A DNA stretch of 64,000 nt from Cunninghamia lanceolata (GCA_027924645.1 BSBN01001362.1:434001-498000), one strand, 5' to 3'. Shown: positions 10,346 through 22,321, counted from the stretch's first letter. Notes: a model not told the origin generated them from the sequence alone. Made by a program: numbers and translations.

Positions 10346-11330
10346 ATAACATTGGACTGATCAGAAACTAGGACCTTATAGAGCCACCAAGTGCATAGAA
10401 TTTGTCTACCAAACTGTAGAATACTAAGAAAAACACCAATTTCTTAGATTAACTCTTCATTTAGAATAAAGTGGTCTCATTGGGTGTGCTAGAAATTGTT
10501 GTCACTTACACCTTGTGTTGAAGCACTTTTGCTGCAACAATCCAGTGAAACATGGGAGTGATTTCCAATGTGTGGCACCCTGCAAAGGAAATCAAACCTC
10601 TAGAGAAGGTTGGTTCCTTCCTTTGAATATGAGATTCAAAGTAGGCTAAGACTAAACCTAATCTAATCATTGTTGAGAAAAGGAGAAGGAGAAACTGAAA
10701 ATAGAAAGGTGATTCACCAAGTTTAAATAAAGAACACTCACAAAGCTAAAATTCACAAAATAACTAAATACAGTTGATAAACTCACACAAATATTGTAGA
10801 TTCTAACAGAGGTAAAGAACATAATAGGATTGCAAGGAAATAAATATTCACAAACAAACCAGTTCTAGATTGCACAGAGCTAGAAAACAACATGAAAAGG
10901 TAAAATAAGCAGCATAGCAGAAGAGGGCTCTGTTTGGAGTACAAAATGAGTCTCTGTATCCAACTCTCATTACATTGATTTTTCATCTATTTATACCATT
11001 TCATTCACTGACCTAAGTCACCTACTACAATAAATTCACCCCATGGGCCTGTTAGAAGATATTTCTGCAAAGGGAATGTCTGTGTACATCTGTCTTCAAA
11101 ACATAAATATAGAAAATATCTTGAGGACGAAGTAGCTGGGAATATCTTCTGCCTTGAATGCAAGTAGCTGATTCATCTATCTGCAACAATTTAATGCACA
11201 ACTACCTCCAGTTGGGCTGATCTGATTCTGCAGTAATGATGGATGACGAAGAAAGATATTTCAAATATATATTCCCACCAAGATACCTGTGCAAAACTTT
11301 TACAACGCTTTAAAATATTTTAACTTAAAA
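10346..11330 (-). repeat. Probable 5' LTR and leader of GYP-A, ends not resolved
   Basis: This segment lies just upstream (minus sense) of gag and holds no credible coding frame. A TATA box (TATAAATAG, minus) at 10995-10988, followed by transcript-like sequence and a donor-like GTGTAAGT near 10520, fits U3-R-U5 plus leader. The matching 3' LTR was lost with the truncated integrase, so the boundaries cannot be set by comparison. No clear tRNA primer match was found. Confidence 0.5.
10988..10995 (-). promoter_or_regulatory. TATA box in the presumed GYP-A 5' LTR
   Basis: The minus strand reads GGTATAAATAGATG, a consensus plant TATA box, about 640 bases upstream of the gag Met. The call rests on sequence and position only. 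Confidence 0.5.
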
Positions 11331-11419
11331 AAAATTAAGCTTTACATTAAATTACAAGCTTTATTTTCATTTTATTTCACTTTTCTTTAAATTCTGGCTT
11401 TTATTTTGCTTATCAACAA

Positions 11420-12480
11420 AATCTCTCTTTTGCAAACTTGGTCTACTTCTATCTTTTCACTTTCCCCTTAAGTCGATGAAATCCCCTTTTTAGGAAATAT
11501 ATCTCTTTCTTCCTTTGTTGGCAATTTTTTACTTTCATGAACTTCTTTACCTTAGCTTCTTTTATCGATGATTTCTTCACTTTATGAACTTTGCTTTGTT
11601 CTTGCCTTTTTTTACCTTTGTCAGCAAAGTTCCACTTTCACAAACTTTGCCTTGTCTTTGTCTTTTCTTCTTTGTCTCTTTAGTTGGTGAAAATTGGCTT
11701 TCGCAAACCATGCCTCCTCTTTGTTACTTTTCCCTTTGGTTGGCAAATTTTGACTTTCATGAACCATCCTTTCTTCTTCCTTTCCTTCATCTTTCATTTT
11801 GCCCTTAGTCAACGATTTTTCAATTTCACAAACTTTGTTTGTCTTTGCTTTTGCCTTATCAGCAAAACCTTCATTTATCAAAATTTCCCTTGTTCACCTT
11901 CTTTTTCTCTCTTTGTCGAGAAAGTTTCACTTTCACGAACCTTGCCTTCTTCTTGCTTTCTCTTTTTTGGCGACGAATCACCTTATCAACAAATTTAGGA
12001 AATTTTGAACTATTTGGCAAGTTTGAACTTTCCCCAATCACTAATAGAGATTTTTCCTTCTTTTGCCTTAGTCATTTTTCAAGTCCTCCTTCCACCTCTT
12101 TTTAGTCGGTGATTTCTCTCTTTCACGAACCATCTTACCTTAGCCAATTTCCACCTTGTCTTTGTCTGCTTACTTGCCTCTGTCGGTGATACCCCTGATC
12201 GGTGAACCTACCGGTCAGTGAACCAGTGGGTTCGTGAACCACATATTTTGCTAATAAATGCAACCTTTTGTCTTTTCCTTTGCTTTTTAAAAGAAATCGT
12301 TCCCACTTGGCCCTTTAGTCAGCGATTTCACCAATCGACGAACTAGCCAAGCAGTGAACTTTAAGTTCACAAAATTTGAAAATTGCTAACAAAGCTTTCT
12401 CTTTTACTTTGTTTCTTTTTCTTCCTTAGTCATTTTTCAGGCTTTCTTGCCTTACTTTAGTTGGTGAACTGGCATGTTTA
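11420..12480. repeat. Degenerate pyrimidine-rich tandem repeat
   Basis: A module of roughly 60-70 bp recurs at least ten times with heavy divergence. Its core is a (T)CGGYGAA or TCAGCAAA element, then TTTCACTTTCACGAAC (variants TTTCACAAACTTTGCC and CTTTCATGAACC), then a C/T-rich run such as TTGTCTTTGTCTTTTC. The strong strand bias (pyrimidine on plus) creates several overlapping ORFs on both strands, none of which resembles a protein. No repeat-flanking duplication is seen. Confidence 0.65.
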
Positions 12481-12846
12481 CAAACTTAAACTTTTTCCGA
12501 CTAAGGTTGAAAAAACTAAGGTAAAACTTGGAATTTTTGGGGTTTTTTCAGGGGTTTTATACTCAAGATTTTTGGGGATTTTACAAGAAAAACACCCTTA
12601 CATGAAGAACATTGGGCACTTAACCAATTTAGTAAGATTTTCAACATTTTCAAGCTAGGATATTTGACTCTAGGAAAGGGAAAATAGATCAACAAGACTA
12701 TTGTAAAGTCTCTTTTGAGAGGATCTTTTCAATGAATCTGAAATCTCTTTATTTGAATACCTGTGTGAATCATATAACTCTCTACAAGAAATTCATCCAT
12801 TCTTTGATGTTGTAGATATGATTCCATAATGAAATTGATGTGGTTT
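12481..12846. other. Flank of COP-A, nothing recognised
   Basis: AT-rich sequence between the pyrimidine repeat and the left LTR of COP-A. The last five bases before the LTR, GGTTT at 12842-12846, nearly match GGTTG after the right LTR and are the likely target-site duplication. Confidence 0.6.
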
Positions 12847-14237
12847 TTTTTCAAGTATGTGCTAATTGGTGTCATCATTGATGTCAACAAGTTTGTGTTG
12901 TCATTAGTGCCAATTGTATCTTTTGATATTGATGGTTGTTGATTGATTGAAGAGCATTGTCTGAGTATTTTGCTCCGCATTTTCTCTATATTGAAGACTG
13001 GAGTATGAGATTTGGATATAATTTAGAGAAGTGTTTGAAGATTCTAAATCTAAAATTTGGTGGTCTAGATCATTGTGCAGAAAAAGTTCTATTCACCAGT
13101 TTGAAGATTGTGCCTGGCAAGGTTTGCAGAGTGATAGGGAGAAAGTGTTTTGCTCCGCATTTCTCTACAAATTAGATTTTTGATTTGTAGTTCTGGAATT
13201 AATCTAATAAGGTCCTTAGTCATCTTCATTCAAAAGGATTTATCATTTGGTGCTCTAGAAGGAAAGTTAGTGACTAGCAGAGTTTGACAGTATCTGATAA
13301 GAAGTAGTCTGTGATATGTTCTTCAAGTGATATATGTTGTGTTCAAGTGAGATCTTTTGCGGTTGGATTTTTCGGCCACCAAGTGACTCTATGTTGTTTG
13401 TAGATGTCTCCAGAATGTGTTGAAGACATGTGATTGATCCATAAGCTACAATGAAGATCTTGCAAGCATGTTTCTATGTGTTCTTGATATGTGAATAAGT
13501 TTTGACCAACCTAATTTGTCACACTTGTTACAGAGGTGATTCGTGGATTATGGAAGCATGTCCAAGTGTGTGAGGATGTATTTGGGTCTAAGCTAAGATA
13601 TGATGTGTTCATCCTTCATTCATTTACCCCACAATTTTGTTTAGGTCTAGTCCTAATTTGATCTATGTATGTATGCCGACCTTGGAGAAAGTTCTAATGG
13701 TTGTAGAATGTAATGCCGACCTTGATGTTCATTCCAAGGTTGATGATAGGTACAAATGTATGTAATGAATTCATGTTTGAGGTGTGATAGTATGAAGATG
13801 CAAAGATAAGTGCGAAGTGTAAAAGCAGAGAAGAGAAGAGGAGATATATTGTGCTTCAATGGAACTGAACTCAGGCATGGTGTAGATGCTACTAAATTAG
13901 TTCATCCTTTGGCAGTGAGCCACCCCTGGTAGTGAGCCACCCTTTGGCAGTGAGCCATTCTTTTGGGAAGTGAGCCTTGGGCAGTGATCCACTTTTGATA
14001 GTCAGTATTGTTACTACATTATATTGTGAGTTAACACTCGTCGTGGTTTTTCCCTATTTAGAGTTTTCCATGTAAAAATATGGTGTTCATGTTTTGATTC
14101 TACTATTCATGTTTAATGTTCATAACAGATTAAGGAGATATGATAAGTGAATGTGAAAGTGATTTTGGTTTAAAGAAGTTAAATCTTTTGATACAACTGA
14201 TTCATCCCCCCTCTCAGTTATATTGTGCCTTTCAATA
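12847..14237 (+). repeat. 5' LTR of COP-A
   Basis: About 1391 bp aligned to the right copy at 18734-20135. The first bases are worn (TTTTTCAAGTATG against TGTTGCAAGTATG on the right) and the end is TTTCAATA in both. Near the 3' end a cluster of GGCAGTGAGCCA-like units lies at about 13910-13990, before ACTGATTCATCCCCCCTCTC. The TATA position seen in the COP-B LTR (GGTATAAATAC) reads GGTACAAATG here and in the right LTR, so it was already changed when COP-A inserted. Confidence 0.92.
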
Positions 14238-14239
14238 AT

Positions 14240-14251
14240 TGGTATCAGAAC
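14240..14251 (+). other. Primer binding site of COP-A
   Basis: TGGTATCAGAAC lies two bases after the LTR and matches the iMet-tRNA site TGGTATCAGAGC at 11 of 12 positions. Confidence 0.88.
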
Positions 14252-14295
14252 AAGGTTCCTTTGAAGAAAGCCTAACAACTTAAGGTAGATCTAGG

Positions 14296-15762
14296 ATGGC
14301 ACATAGGAAAGACATTCCTCAGTTCAATGGATCTAATTATGCCTACTGGAAGGTACAAATGCAAAGTTATCTTATTTCTATTGGTTATCGTGTTTGGGTA
14401 ATGGTTACAAATAAGTATATAGTACCTAAAGATGGTCCAAAGACTGAAGAAGAGGTTAAAGATTTTGATGCTAATCACAAAGCTAAAAATGCTCTATTAA
14501 ATGCCCTGTCTAACATTGAAATGGCAAAAGTTTTGAATCTGGAAACTACCTATGAGATTTGGAACAAATTAAAGCAAGTCTATGAAGGTGATGCATCTGT
14601 CAAGAAGGCCAAGTTGCAGAACTTGAAGACCACATATGAAACCATGCGAATTGCTGAAGATGAGAACATAACAAGTTACTTACAGAAGATTGATGAAGTT
14701 GTCAACAACATCAGGGGTCTTGGTGTAGAATTAAAGGATGAAGATGTTACAGATAAAATACTCAGAACTCTTCCCAAATCTTATAGCCACAAGGTATCTT
14801 CCATTGAAGAGTTGCTTGATATGGGAAAGCTTTCAAAGGACCAACTGCTTGGTAAATTGTCTGCCTTTGAGATAAGAGAGTTTTCCAGTACTATTGATGG
14901 CCCTATGAAAACTGAGACTACTTTCAAGGCCAAGGAAGAAACTAAGACTGCTAGATCAGAGAAATATGCTGAGTCAAATGATGAAAATTTTGCAGAGGTT
15001 GAGGCAAAATTTACAAGCAGAATAAAAAGGGGCAACAGAGGAAAGTTCAAAGGTAAGTTACCTTTCAAATGCTTCAATTGTGGTAAAATCGGTCATTATG
15101 CTTCAAGATGTCCTGACAGAACCTTGAAAATTAATGAAAGTAAAGGAAAGATGGTAAGAAAAAGTTACTATGTTAGAGATGATGATGGTGTAACTGATGA
15201 TGAATCTAATTCTCAAGATGGCAATTGTAATGAATGCTTGTTTATTGTACTTAGAGAAGAACTTGTTTTTGCTAATCTTGCAAGCTGTGTGAAGGAAGAA
15301 AGTCGAGGAGAGTTGTCTGCATTTCATGTTGAAAAGGAAGATGAATGGATCATTGACAATGGATGTTCAAACCACATGACTAGAGACAAAAGTAAGTTTG
15401 TTAAGTTTGAAAAGCATGATGGAGGACTTGTTAGGTTTGGTGATGATGCAACTAGTAAGATTTGTAGAAAAGGATCTATTACTTTTGATGGAAAGCATAA
15501 TACAGATGATGTTCTTTATGTCAAGGGTGTAAAGAATAATCTACTAATTGTTGGACAAATGTGTGACAAAGGGTATAATCTTGTGTTTAAGGACAATGGG
15601 TCCAAGATTCAAAATAGCTCTAAAACCCTAATTGTTGTTGGTAAGAAGACTCATGGTAATGTTTATCACTTGAAAGGTACTGAAAATTGTTGTTTGTTGA
15701 CTAAGATAGATGAAAGTTGGCTATGGCAAGGAGAATGTGTCACATTAACTTCAATAATCTAG
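14296..15762 (+). pseudogene. gag-pro: Gag-protease of COP-A (Copia), frameshifted at its end
   Basis: An open frame of 488 codons starts MAHRKDIPQFNGSNYAYW just after the primer site. Residues 1 to about 200 are the Copia gag fold (ALSNIEMAKVLNLETTYEIW, then LRTLPKSYSHKV). A knuckle CFNCGKIGHYASRC begins at about residue 259. The protease motif at residue 351 is WIIDNGCSNHMT; the catalytic triplet is DNG where the family has DSG or DTG, which should impair or kill the enzyme. The pre-integrase part follows (VLYVKGVKNNLLIVGQM). A one-base deletion near 15727, judged against COP-B (WLWHRRMGYINF), throws the frame and ends the ORF. Confidence 0.92.
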
Positions 15763-16660
15763 TGAACATAAGCATTGTTCAAGCTGTAAGAGACTTGCCC
15801 AAGATTGTGAAGCCTGCCAATGCTATATGCAAAGAATGCCAATTTGAGAAGATGACAAAGACTACTTTCAGAAGCAAAGAACAATCTTCTATTGGGTTAC
15901 TGAAGTTGGTGCATACAGACCTGTATGGTCCCACAAGAATAAGAAGTTTGCAAAGTGAAGGTATTCCATGCTTCTCATTGATGACTTTTCAAGAATGACT
16001 TGGGTTACTTTCCTTAGAAAAAAGATAGAAGCTCTAGATAAGTTTAAGGCATTCAAAGCTATGGTTGAAAATGAATTGGATTTGAAAATCAAATGCTTAA
16101 GATCTGACAGAGGTGGTGAGATTACTTCAAATGAGTTTAATGCCTTTTGTGTTCAAAACATGGAATAAAGAGGCATTTGTCTGCTCCCTGGACTCCTCAA
16201 CAAAATAGAGTGGTGGAAAGGAAGAATAGAACTATTCAAGAAGTAGCTAGAGCAATGATCAAGGAAGCAGACCTACTAGAAGTGTACTGGAAAGAAGCAA
16301 TACATACTGTTGTCTAAATTTAGAATAGAGTACAAATCAAAGCAGAAGAAACCAAGACACCTTATGAACTGTGGTATGGTAGAACTCCTACTGTGAAATA
16401 CTTCAAAGTTTTTGGAATCAAATGTTACATCAGAAGAGATGAAGAATTAGGAAAGTTTGATGCTAGATGTGATGAAGGCATATTCCTTGGGTACTCTACC
16501 AAGAGAAAGGCTTACCGGTGCTATAACAAAAGACTAGGAAAGATCATTGAAAGTGCAAATGTAAAGGTACATGAAGATATCCAACTATATGGATATGAGT
16601 CAGATGAACTTGCTGATACAGAAAGGTTGAAAAAGGCAAAGAAAAGGAAGTTCTAACTGA
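15728..16660 (+). pseudogene. int: Integrase of COP-A (broken)
   Basis: The frame continues from 15728 with INFNNLVNI and the CX2C pair CKECQFEK of the zinc-binding domain. The core shows VHTDLYGPTR with the first Asp, then after a shift near 15960 LIDDFSRMTWVTFLR, and LRSDRGGEITSNEF with the second Asp. A shift lies near 16165 (the frame of the ORF ending QNME), followed by QQNRVVERKNRT, where the third catalytic residue (E of VVERKNR) is present. A TAA at about 16315-16317 breaks the frame. The C-terminal part (YFKVFGIKCYIRRDEELGKF, GIFLGYSTKRKAYRCYNKR) spans 16393-16656. Integrase inserts the DNA copy into the host genome. Confidence 0.9.
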
Positions 16661-16733
16661 AGAACAAGCTGCTCCAGAAGAAGAAGAAACTCAAGTTGAA
16701 GCTCCAGTAAGAACTCCTAAAACTCTAAGGTAT

Positions 16734-17786
16734 GTGCAAAGAGATCATTATGAAGATCAGATTATTTGTGATAAAATGAAAGGTGTGATGACAAGAAGTA
16801 GGATAGCAGAGGAACAGGTAAATCTCTGTCTACTTTCAAAAGTAGAACCTAAAACAATAAATGAAGCATGCAATGATGAGCATTGGGTCAAGGAAATGAA
16901 AGAAGAACTACTACAGATTGAGAAGAACAAGACTTGGGAACTTGTCCACAGACTTATAAACAAGAATCTGATTAGAACAAAGTGGGTTTTCTGGAACAAA
17001 TTGAATGAAGTTGGAGTAGTGAGAAACAAGGCAAGACTTGTATGTAAAGGATACTCCCAAGTTGAAGGAATTGATTATGAAGAAACCTATGCTCCGGTGG
17101 CAAGAATGGAAGCTATCAAACTATTTTTGACATTTGTAGCACACAAAGACTTCAAGGTATATCAAATGGATGTGAAATATGCCTTCTTGAATGGTGAGTT
17201 AGAAGAAGAAGTCTACATAGTACAACTAGATGGATTCCAGTTATCAGACAATCTAGACATGGTATGCAAGTTGAAGAAAGCCTTGTATGGATTGAAGCAA
17301 GCTCCCAGAGCTTGGTATGCAAGACTAGATAAGTATTTATTACAGTAAGGTTTCAATAAAGGGTCTGCAGATAATAATTTGTATATCAAGGTAAGCAAAG
17401 ATCAAATCTTGATTATTGAAGTCTATGTAGATGATATCATATTTGGTGGAAATGAAGAGATGTGCAAGAATTTTGCAAATGAAATGAAAAAAGAGTTTGA
17501 AATGTCTATGTATGGTGAGATGAATTTCTTCCTTGGACTGCAAATCAATCAGACAAACAAAGGCATTTTCATTTCTCAATCAAAGTATGTCAGGGAATTG
17601 TTGAAGAAGTTTGGAATGGAAGATTCTAAACCAGTATGCACTCCTATGGTTACTGGTTGTAAGCTAAGCAAGAATGATGAATCACCTAAGACTAATCAAA
17701 GTAATTACATATCAATGATTGGTGGACTTCTTTACCTGATTGCTACCAGACTAGATATCATGCATGTAGTCTATCTTGTGGCCTAA
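16734..17786 (+). pseudogene. rt: Reverse transcriptase of COP-A (broken)
   Basis: The frame opens with [20 protein letters not shown] and [20 protein letters not shown], the usual Copia RT start, then [40 protein letters not shown] and [17 protein letters not shown]. The codon after LLQ at 17346-17348 is TAA where COP-B has CAG. The catalytic box VYVDDIIFGGN at about 17422 is intact. The thumb region (FFLGLQINQTNKGIF, MEDSKPVCTPMVTGC) follows, and another stop (TAA) lies at 17784-17786. The gene copies element RNA into cDNA inside the particle. Confidence 0.93.
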
Positions 17787-18377
17787 TTTCAATCAGATCC
17801 CAAAGAATCACATGTGATGGAAGTAAAGAGGATATTCAGGTATTTGAAGGGCACTCCTGATCATGGCTTGCGGTATCCTAAGAATAATTATTTCTCCTTA
17901 AGTGTCTATACAGATGTAGATTGGGCTGGATGTGCTGATGATAGGAAAAGTACAAGTGGAGGAGCATTCCTCCTAGGAGATAGGCTAGTATCCTAGCATA
18001 GCAAGAAACAAGAATTAGTCTCCTTATCTACTGTAGAAGTAGAATACATTGTTGCAGTATCATGTTGTACTCAGGTGCTCTGGATGAAGCAGACCTTGAA
18101 GGATATTAAAGTTGAGTTTGATGGGCCAATTCGTATTCTTTGTGATAACACAAGTGCCATAAATATTTCAAAGAATCTAGTAATGCACTCAAAGACAAAG
18201 CACATTTCAATCAAGTATCACTTTTTGAGGGACAAAGTTGCAGAGAATGAGTTAAAGCTTGAGTATATGCCTAAAAAAGATCAAGTTGTTGATATATTCA
18301 CTAAGGCTCTTCCAAAAGACACATTTGAGTATCTCCAGGAGAAATTAGGGGCGATTGCCCCTCCTTCCTTGAATTAA
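17787..18377 (+). pseudogene. rnh: RNase H of COP-A (broken)
   Basis: MMEVKRIFRYLKGTPDHGLR leads into VYTDVDWAGCADDRKSTSGG with the first Asp of the RNase H site. A TAG at 17994-17996 replaces the expected Trp (COP-B reads VSWHSKKQE). Then STVEVEYIVAV carries the Glu, LCDNTSAINISKN the second Asp, and HISIKYHFLRDKVAENELKL and QVVDIFTKALPKD the C-terminus with the last Asp. The frame ends at 18377. The order gag-PR-IN-RT-RH defines Copia. Confidence 0.92.
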
Positions 18378-18733
18378 ATGCATAGGAAGGTGCATCAGTC
18401 CAGTGTGCTTCAAAGTACATTTCTTCTTTTGGACTGATGTTAGAAGCTACCTCTCAAGGGGAGCAAGTAGTGGTTTGAGATGATTGTTGCATTCAAGGGG
18501 AGTAAAGAATAGTTTCAGACTGATCAAAGCAAGTGTGTAAGTATGTGCCTGGTAGAAGAGATGTGATGCCCTTTGCCATTGATGTCAAAGGGGGAGAGAG
18601 ATCATGTGAAAAACTCAAGGGGAGTAAGAGTGCAGAGGTGTAAAAAGAAAGGGGGAGTGTTGATAGAAAATTGTCTTGATGATAGAACATGTTTTTGACA
18701 TCATATGTTGCCATTAATGACAAAGGGGGAGAT
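18378..18733 (+). other. 3' untranslated region and polypurine tracts of COP-A
   Basis: The tract used for plus-strand priming should be AAAGGGGGAGA at 18722-18732, directly before the 3' LTR. Further purine tracts of the same type lie upstream: AAAGGGGGAG near 18587 and 18649, and CAAGGGGAG near 18457, 18495 and 18610. The region has no coding frame. Confidence 0.8.
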
Positions 18734-20135
18734 TGTTGCAAGTATGTTCTAACTGGTGTTATCATTGATGTCAACATGTTTGTGTTGTCATTGGTACCAA
18801 CTGTATCTTCTAATATTGATGTTTGTTGATTGATTGAAGAACACTGTATGAGTATTTTGCTCCGCATTTTCTCTGTATTGAAGACCAGAGTATGAGCTTT
18901 GGATATAATTTAGAGAAGTATTTGAAGATGCTAAATCTAAAATTTGGTGGTCTGAATTATTGTGCAGAAAAATTTCTATTCACCAGTTTAAAGATTGTGC
19001 CTGGCAAGATTTACAGAGTGACAGGGAGAAGTATTTTGCTCTGCATTTCTCTACAGATTGGATTTTGGCTTTGCAGTTTTGGACTTAAGCTAATAAGGTC
19101 ATTATTCATATTCATTCAAAATTATTTGTCATTTGATGCTCTAGAAGGCAAGTTAGTGACTAGCAAAGTTTGACAGTGTCTAATAAGAAGCAGTCTGTGA
19201 TATGTTCTTCAAGTGATATATGTTGTGTTCAAGTGAGATCTATTGCGGTTGGATTTGTGGGCCACCAAGTGACTCTATGTTGTTTTTAGATGTCTCCAAA
19301 ATGTGTTGAAGACATGTGATTGATCCACAAGATACAATGAAGATCTTGCAAGCATGTTTCTATGTGTTCTTGATATGTGCATAAGTTCTGACCGACCTGA
19401 TTTGTCACACTTGTTGCGGAGGTAATTCATGGATTGTGGAAGAGTTTCCAAGCATGTGAGGATGTATTTGGGTCTAAGCTCAGCCATGATGTGTTCATCC
19501 TTCATTCATTTACCCCACAAGTTTGTTTAGGTCTAGTCCTAATTTGATCTATGTATGTATGTCGACCTTGGAGAAAGTTCCAATGGTTGTAGAATGTAAT
19601 GCCAACCTTGATGTTCATTCCAAGGTTGATGATAGGTACAAATGTATGTAATGAATTCATGTTTGAGGTGTGATAGTGTGAAGATGTGAAGATAAGTGTG
19701 AAGTGTAAAAGTAGAGCAGAGAAGAGGAGATATATTGCGCTTCAATGGAACTAAACTCAGGCATGGTGTAGATGCTTCTAAATCAATTCACCCTTTGGCA
19801 GTGAGCCAACCCCGGCAGTGAGTCATTCTTTTGGGCAGTGAGCCCTTTGGCAATGATCCACTTTTGATATTTGATATTGTTACTACATTATATTGTGAGT
19901 TAACCCTCACCGTGATTTTTCCCTTTTTAAGGTTTTCCATGTAAAAAATCTAGCGTTCATGTGTGTATGATGTTGATGTGTTCATGTTTTGATTCTGCTA
20001 TTCATGTTTAATGTTCATAACAGATTAAGAAGATAGGATAAGTGAATGTGAAAGTGATTTTGGTTTAAAGAATTTAAAGCTTTTGATACAACTGATTCAA
20101 CCCCCCCCCCCTCAATTATCTTGTGCCTTTCAATA
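18734..20135 (+). repeat. 3' LTR of COP-A
   Basis: It starts TGTTGCAAGTATG after the polypurine tract and ends TTTCAATA. It pairs with 12847-14237. Differences from the left copy are frequent by eye, including small indels (for example an extra GTGTATGATGTTGATGTG-like stretch near 19965), so the insertion is old. It is followed by GGTTG, close to GGTTT on the left. Confidence 0.93.
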
Positions 20136-21504
20136 GGTTGTTCATGGAGTCATCCAAGATTTCAATAGTATATACCTAAAAATTCTTCTCTTTTGAAATA
20201 GTTAAAAATGAGGGTTGATTTATAGATTTGTAGATAATGGGATAGAGGGTTGAGATTTATTTAAAATGGATGGCTAGGATTAAATAAGGAGAATTAGGGC
20301 ACTTTTAGGGCCATAATTATATAAATAGCTAGGATCAAAAGTTATGATAGAGAAATAGATGTTGGAGATTGAATTAGATATTTTACTTTTATTTATTTAT
20401 TTATTTATTTATTAGTTAGTCTTATGACTTTTTGAATTATTTATTTATTTATTGGTTAGTCTTATGACTTTTTGAATTATTTATTTATTTATGGATGTGA
20501 CATGATTTAAAATCTAATTATGTATTGAGTTATTATAGTTATTATTTTATATCATATTGTATTTAAGATTTAATGATGATGTTCTAATTTATAATATTTA
20601 ATTATTATTTAGAATTTTAATTAAGATAGTTGAGTGGTCTAGTTTTTATTATGTATAACTTAGTTTTTAATTATATTAATTGTGAAATAAAATCAAATTA
20701 AAGTTTGTGGGTTTTGATATAATTTAATTTAATTAATGTGTCTTAGAAACCTTAATTGAGTGGTGAGTTATTAAAAATAAATTTATTCTTTTAAGAGGAT
20801 GTTTAAATCGTGGCACATAGGATTGAAAGAAATTGGTAAATATTGTTGATAATTTATTTAATCAAATTAAATTAAATTGGCTTAGTAATATGGTTTTGTT
20901 AGAAAATAGTTAAATAGAAATAAATAATAAACAATAGTTAAATAAAGATTTTTGTATAAACACACATGCTAGTTAATATCTTCTAAGCATTTGTTGTTAA
21001 AATTTTTATAGAGAATTTTAACAATCAAAATGAGTTAGAGTTTTTAATTCTATTTAACCCAAGCAAGGTGTCTAGTTAAAATAAATACTTTAGATATGAG
21101 ACAATTAGTTTTGTCAATATTTTTAAACTGATAAATTAAGTTGTTTTTATTTTGTGACTTTATTGTAAGATAATTAAAATTGAGATTAAGTATGAATGCA
21201 AATTTAAATGAGCCCCAACTATGCTCTTACAAATTTTATTTTATTTTGTGAAACTTTTTAATTAATTAAAATATTTCATTTGAAAGTTAAATCAAATTGA
21301 ATGTTAAAGGTGCAGAAGAGACTGAAATTTATTACAATTTAATTGGTAAAATAATTAAATAATTTATTACACAAGTACCCCCACTACCTCATCAACTCTT
21401 GGTTGATGGTAGTTAGGTGCCACCTCTATTCAGTCAAAGCCACCTATGTCTTAGTCAAGTTGAGTGAACAAATCCACTAATTGGTAGTTCAAATCTCAAC
21501 TTAT
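20136..21504. other. AT-rich intergenic DNA with a short tandem repeat
   Basis: Very AT-rich, with no coding frame of note. At about 20385-20495 a unit of about 45 bp, (ATTT)n followed by GTTAGTCTTATGACTTTTTG, is present twice. CTTAT at 21500-21504 is the left target duplication of GYP-B. Confidence 0.7.
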
Positions 21505-22319
21505 TGATGCAGGAGCATCCCTAGTTCAAGAGCAATTTTGCATCAACCAAAAACATTTACATTTCAGTTTGTTTGCATTTCAGTTCTTTCATTTTCTAGT
21601 TCAGTTCAAAGCAGTTCATTCAGAAGCAGTTTCAGCTTGTGGTCTGGTTTTGGTATTTCACATCTTGCGGATCTGGACTTAGCATCTACATCATATCAAG
21701 AATTCAGAGCATTTGGATCGGTTACTGAAAAGATATCGTTATCAAAAGTTAGTTGTTTCTCAGAGCAAAGCATCCTGATATACACTGGAAATCAACTGAA
21801 GGAGAAACTTGCGGAAGCATTTCCTGATCTTTGGAGCCCAATGACACATCATACAATGATCTTTGGTTCATGGCTGACCTTCCTTGAAGATCCGTACTTC
21901 ATTCCATTCATTTACCGGAAGTGTTCTATGCATTTAGGTCTGACCTATCTATGCGTACACATTACAACTCTTCATTAGAGTTTGTGATCTTCCTTGGCTA
22001 ACGCAAAGGAATCTATTGGTCTAGAAATGATATATATTGATGTAATAGATCCTTAGGAAGTGGTGGACGGAGTTGATAACATAATGACAGTTGATAGTTT
22101 AGAATTTGTGTGAAGGAGCTTCAAAGCTTTATCTTGCGCATGTATGTAATCAGGCCTGTAAGCCCGCTTGTTCCCGGCCAATCACTATTTGAATTCTATG
22201 ATATACTAAATGACTAGATCTGGATTGGTTCTATTTCTTTGAGTTGCTTCCATTGTGTTTACTCTTGTTGCACAGTCTGGGTAGTTCACTTTGTGAACCC
22301 TCCTATCGTGACTACACCA
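21505..22319 (+). repeat. 5' LTR of GYP-B
   Basis: An 815-bp repeat that begins TGATGCAGGAGCATCC and ends GTGACTACACCA. The right LTR (27653-29974, interrupted) has the same ends. CTTAT precedes it and also follows the right LTR (29975-29979). It contains a 146-codon chance ORF that is not conserved in the right LTR. Confidence 0.93.
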
Positions 22320-22321
22320 AG

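Noticed and set aside
11584..12105. Four overlapping plus ORFs rich in Phe, Leu and Ser and a Lys-rich minus ORF
   Set aside because: They are produced by the pyrimidine-rich tandem repeat and have no domain.
21538..21978. 146-codon plus ORF
   Set aside because: It lies wholly inside the GYP-B 5' LTR and is not conserved in the 3' LTR.
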